DNA of 64,000 nt from Pseudomonas sp. MWU15-20650 (GTDB lineage Bacteria > Pseudomonadota > Gammaproteobacteria > Pseudomonadales > Pseudomonadaceae): assembly GCF_023242475.1 (NCBI RefSeq), contig NZ_JALJFG010000002.1, positions 1-64,000 of the forward strand. Reading direction: 5' to 3'. Both the position numbers and the translations under genes were made by a program. This document shows, one piece after another, positions 63,866 through 64,000 of this stretch; the first letter of the stretch is position 1, and every line of letters starts with the position of its first letter. The notes beneath the pieces were generated by a model. The model worked only from the letters and a program-made list of their open reading frames with translations. It was not told where the DNA came from and ran no database searches.

Positions 63866-64000
63866 ATGAAACGTTACGTCGCGCTGGTTGATGTCTATTC
63901 GAGCGGTAATTTCCTGCCGCAGTTTTTCCGCGATGCCGGCTTCGGCCTGATCCATGTTCAAAGCACACCCGAACTGATGCCGAGCATGCTCGGGCCGAAC
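63866..64000 (+). CDS. ATP-grasp-type protein, N-terminal part
   Basis: 45 residues are visible, starting MKRYVALVDVYSSGNFLPQF and continuing to the window edge. The opening strand and loop (VALVDVYSSGNFLPQFFRDAGFGLIHVQST) resemble the N-terminus of ATP-grasp carboxylate-amine ligases that follow similar biosynthetic genes. The assignment rests on this short stretch. It is probably the third gene of the desaturase operon. GAAAAGGA precedes ATG 63866. Confidence 0.55.
   Translation, partial: MKRYVALVDVYSSGNFLPQFFRDAGFGLIHVQSTPELMPSMLGPN

Overview
The window looks like a chromosomal segment of a Pseudomonas of the P. fluorescens group. The coding sequence is GC-rich with Pseudomonas-type gene neighbourhoods (kynR/kynU/permease, fklB/PA4570-like/ispB/rplU/rpmA/obg/proB, flavodoxin/folM/folE/folX, fhp/fhpR, cyoABCDE, an McpS-type chemoreceptor). 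The intergenic regions carry many paired GTGGGAGGGGGC-type REP/REPIN palindromes of the kind known from P. fluorescens SBW25. I see no rRNA, tRNA, prophage, insertion sequence or CRISPR array. The two ends cut through neighbouring material: a REP half at the left, an ATP-grasp gene at the right.

Layout. 1-9.0 kb: tryptophan/kynurenine catabolism (Lrp-type regulator, kynureninase, amino acid permease), then LysR-linked single enzymes and transporters (TSUP, an NAD-dependent epimerase, SulP) and a cluster of REPINs. 9.0-16.2 kb: an LprI-like small protein; a D-amino-acid operon (GntP permease, RpiR regulator, N-acyl-D-amino-acid deacylase) ending in a truncated VOC gene and a candidate GGA-rich small RNA; an McpS-like chemoreceptor; and an OprD porin remnant. 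16.3-29 kb: conserved housekeeping genes (fklB, a Fur-box-preceded PA4570-like gene, phnA, ispB, rplU, rpmA, obg, proB, creA, glutathione peroxidase, Old Yellow Enzyme), a gene with five 36-bp repeats, a glycosyltransferase, cysZ and trxB.

29-35 kb: a pterin cluster (folX, folE, folM) and HopJ/DUF1244 small proteins, next to a MerR regulator whose cobalamin-type sensor domain lacks the B12-ligating histidine, a short LOV photoreceptor, a PilZ-like protein and a flavodoxin. This resembles the light-responsive LitR/short-LOV arrangement of P. putida. 35-46 kb: a lipid or CoA-type catabolic island (class II aldolase, alpha/beta hydrolase, MFE-2-like SDR, DUF1302 and DUF1329 envelope proteins, MalT-type LuxR regulator), followed by an AraC/EamA divergent pair. 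46-55.4 kb: nitric oxide defence (norR/fhpR and flavohaemoglobin with visible NorR and sigma54 sites), dsbB and the cytochrome bo3 operon.

55.4-64 kb: the accessory part. It holds a stand-alone enterobacterial-type queC, an XRE regulator overlapping a queuosine-precursor-type (VUT/YhhQ) transporter with an extra N-terminal domain, an SHMT homologue lacking key substrate residues, a Tat-exported HisC-like aminotransferase, a LuxR solo, and a putative operon of membrane desaturase, proline-dehydrogenase-like enzyme and ATP-grasp ligase behind a lux-box-like site. The last group is my best candidate for an undescribed small-molecule pathway; it continues beyond the right edge.
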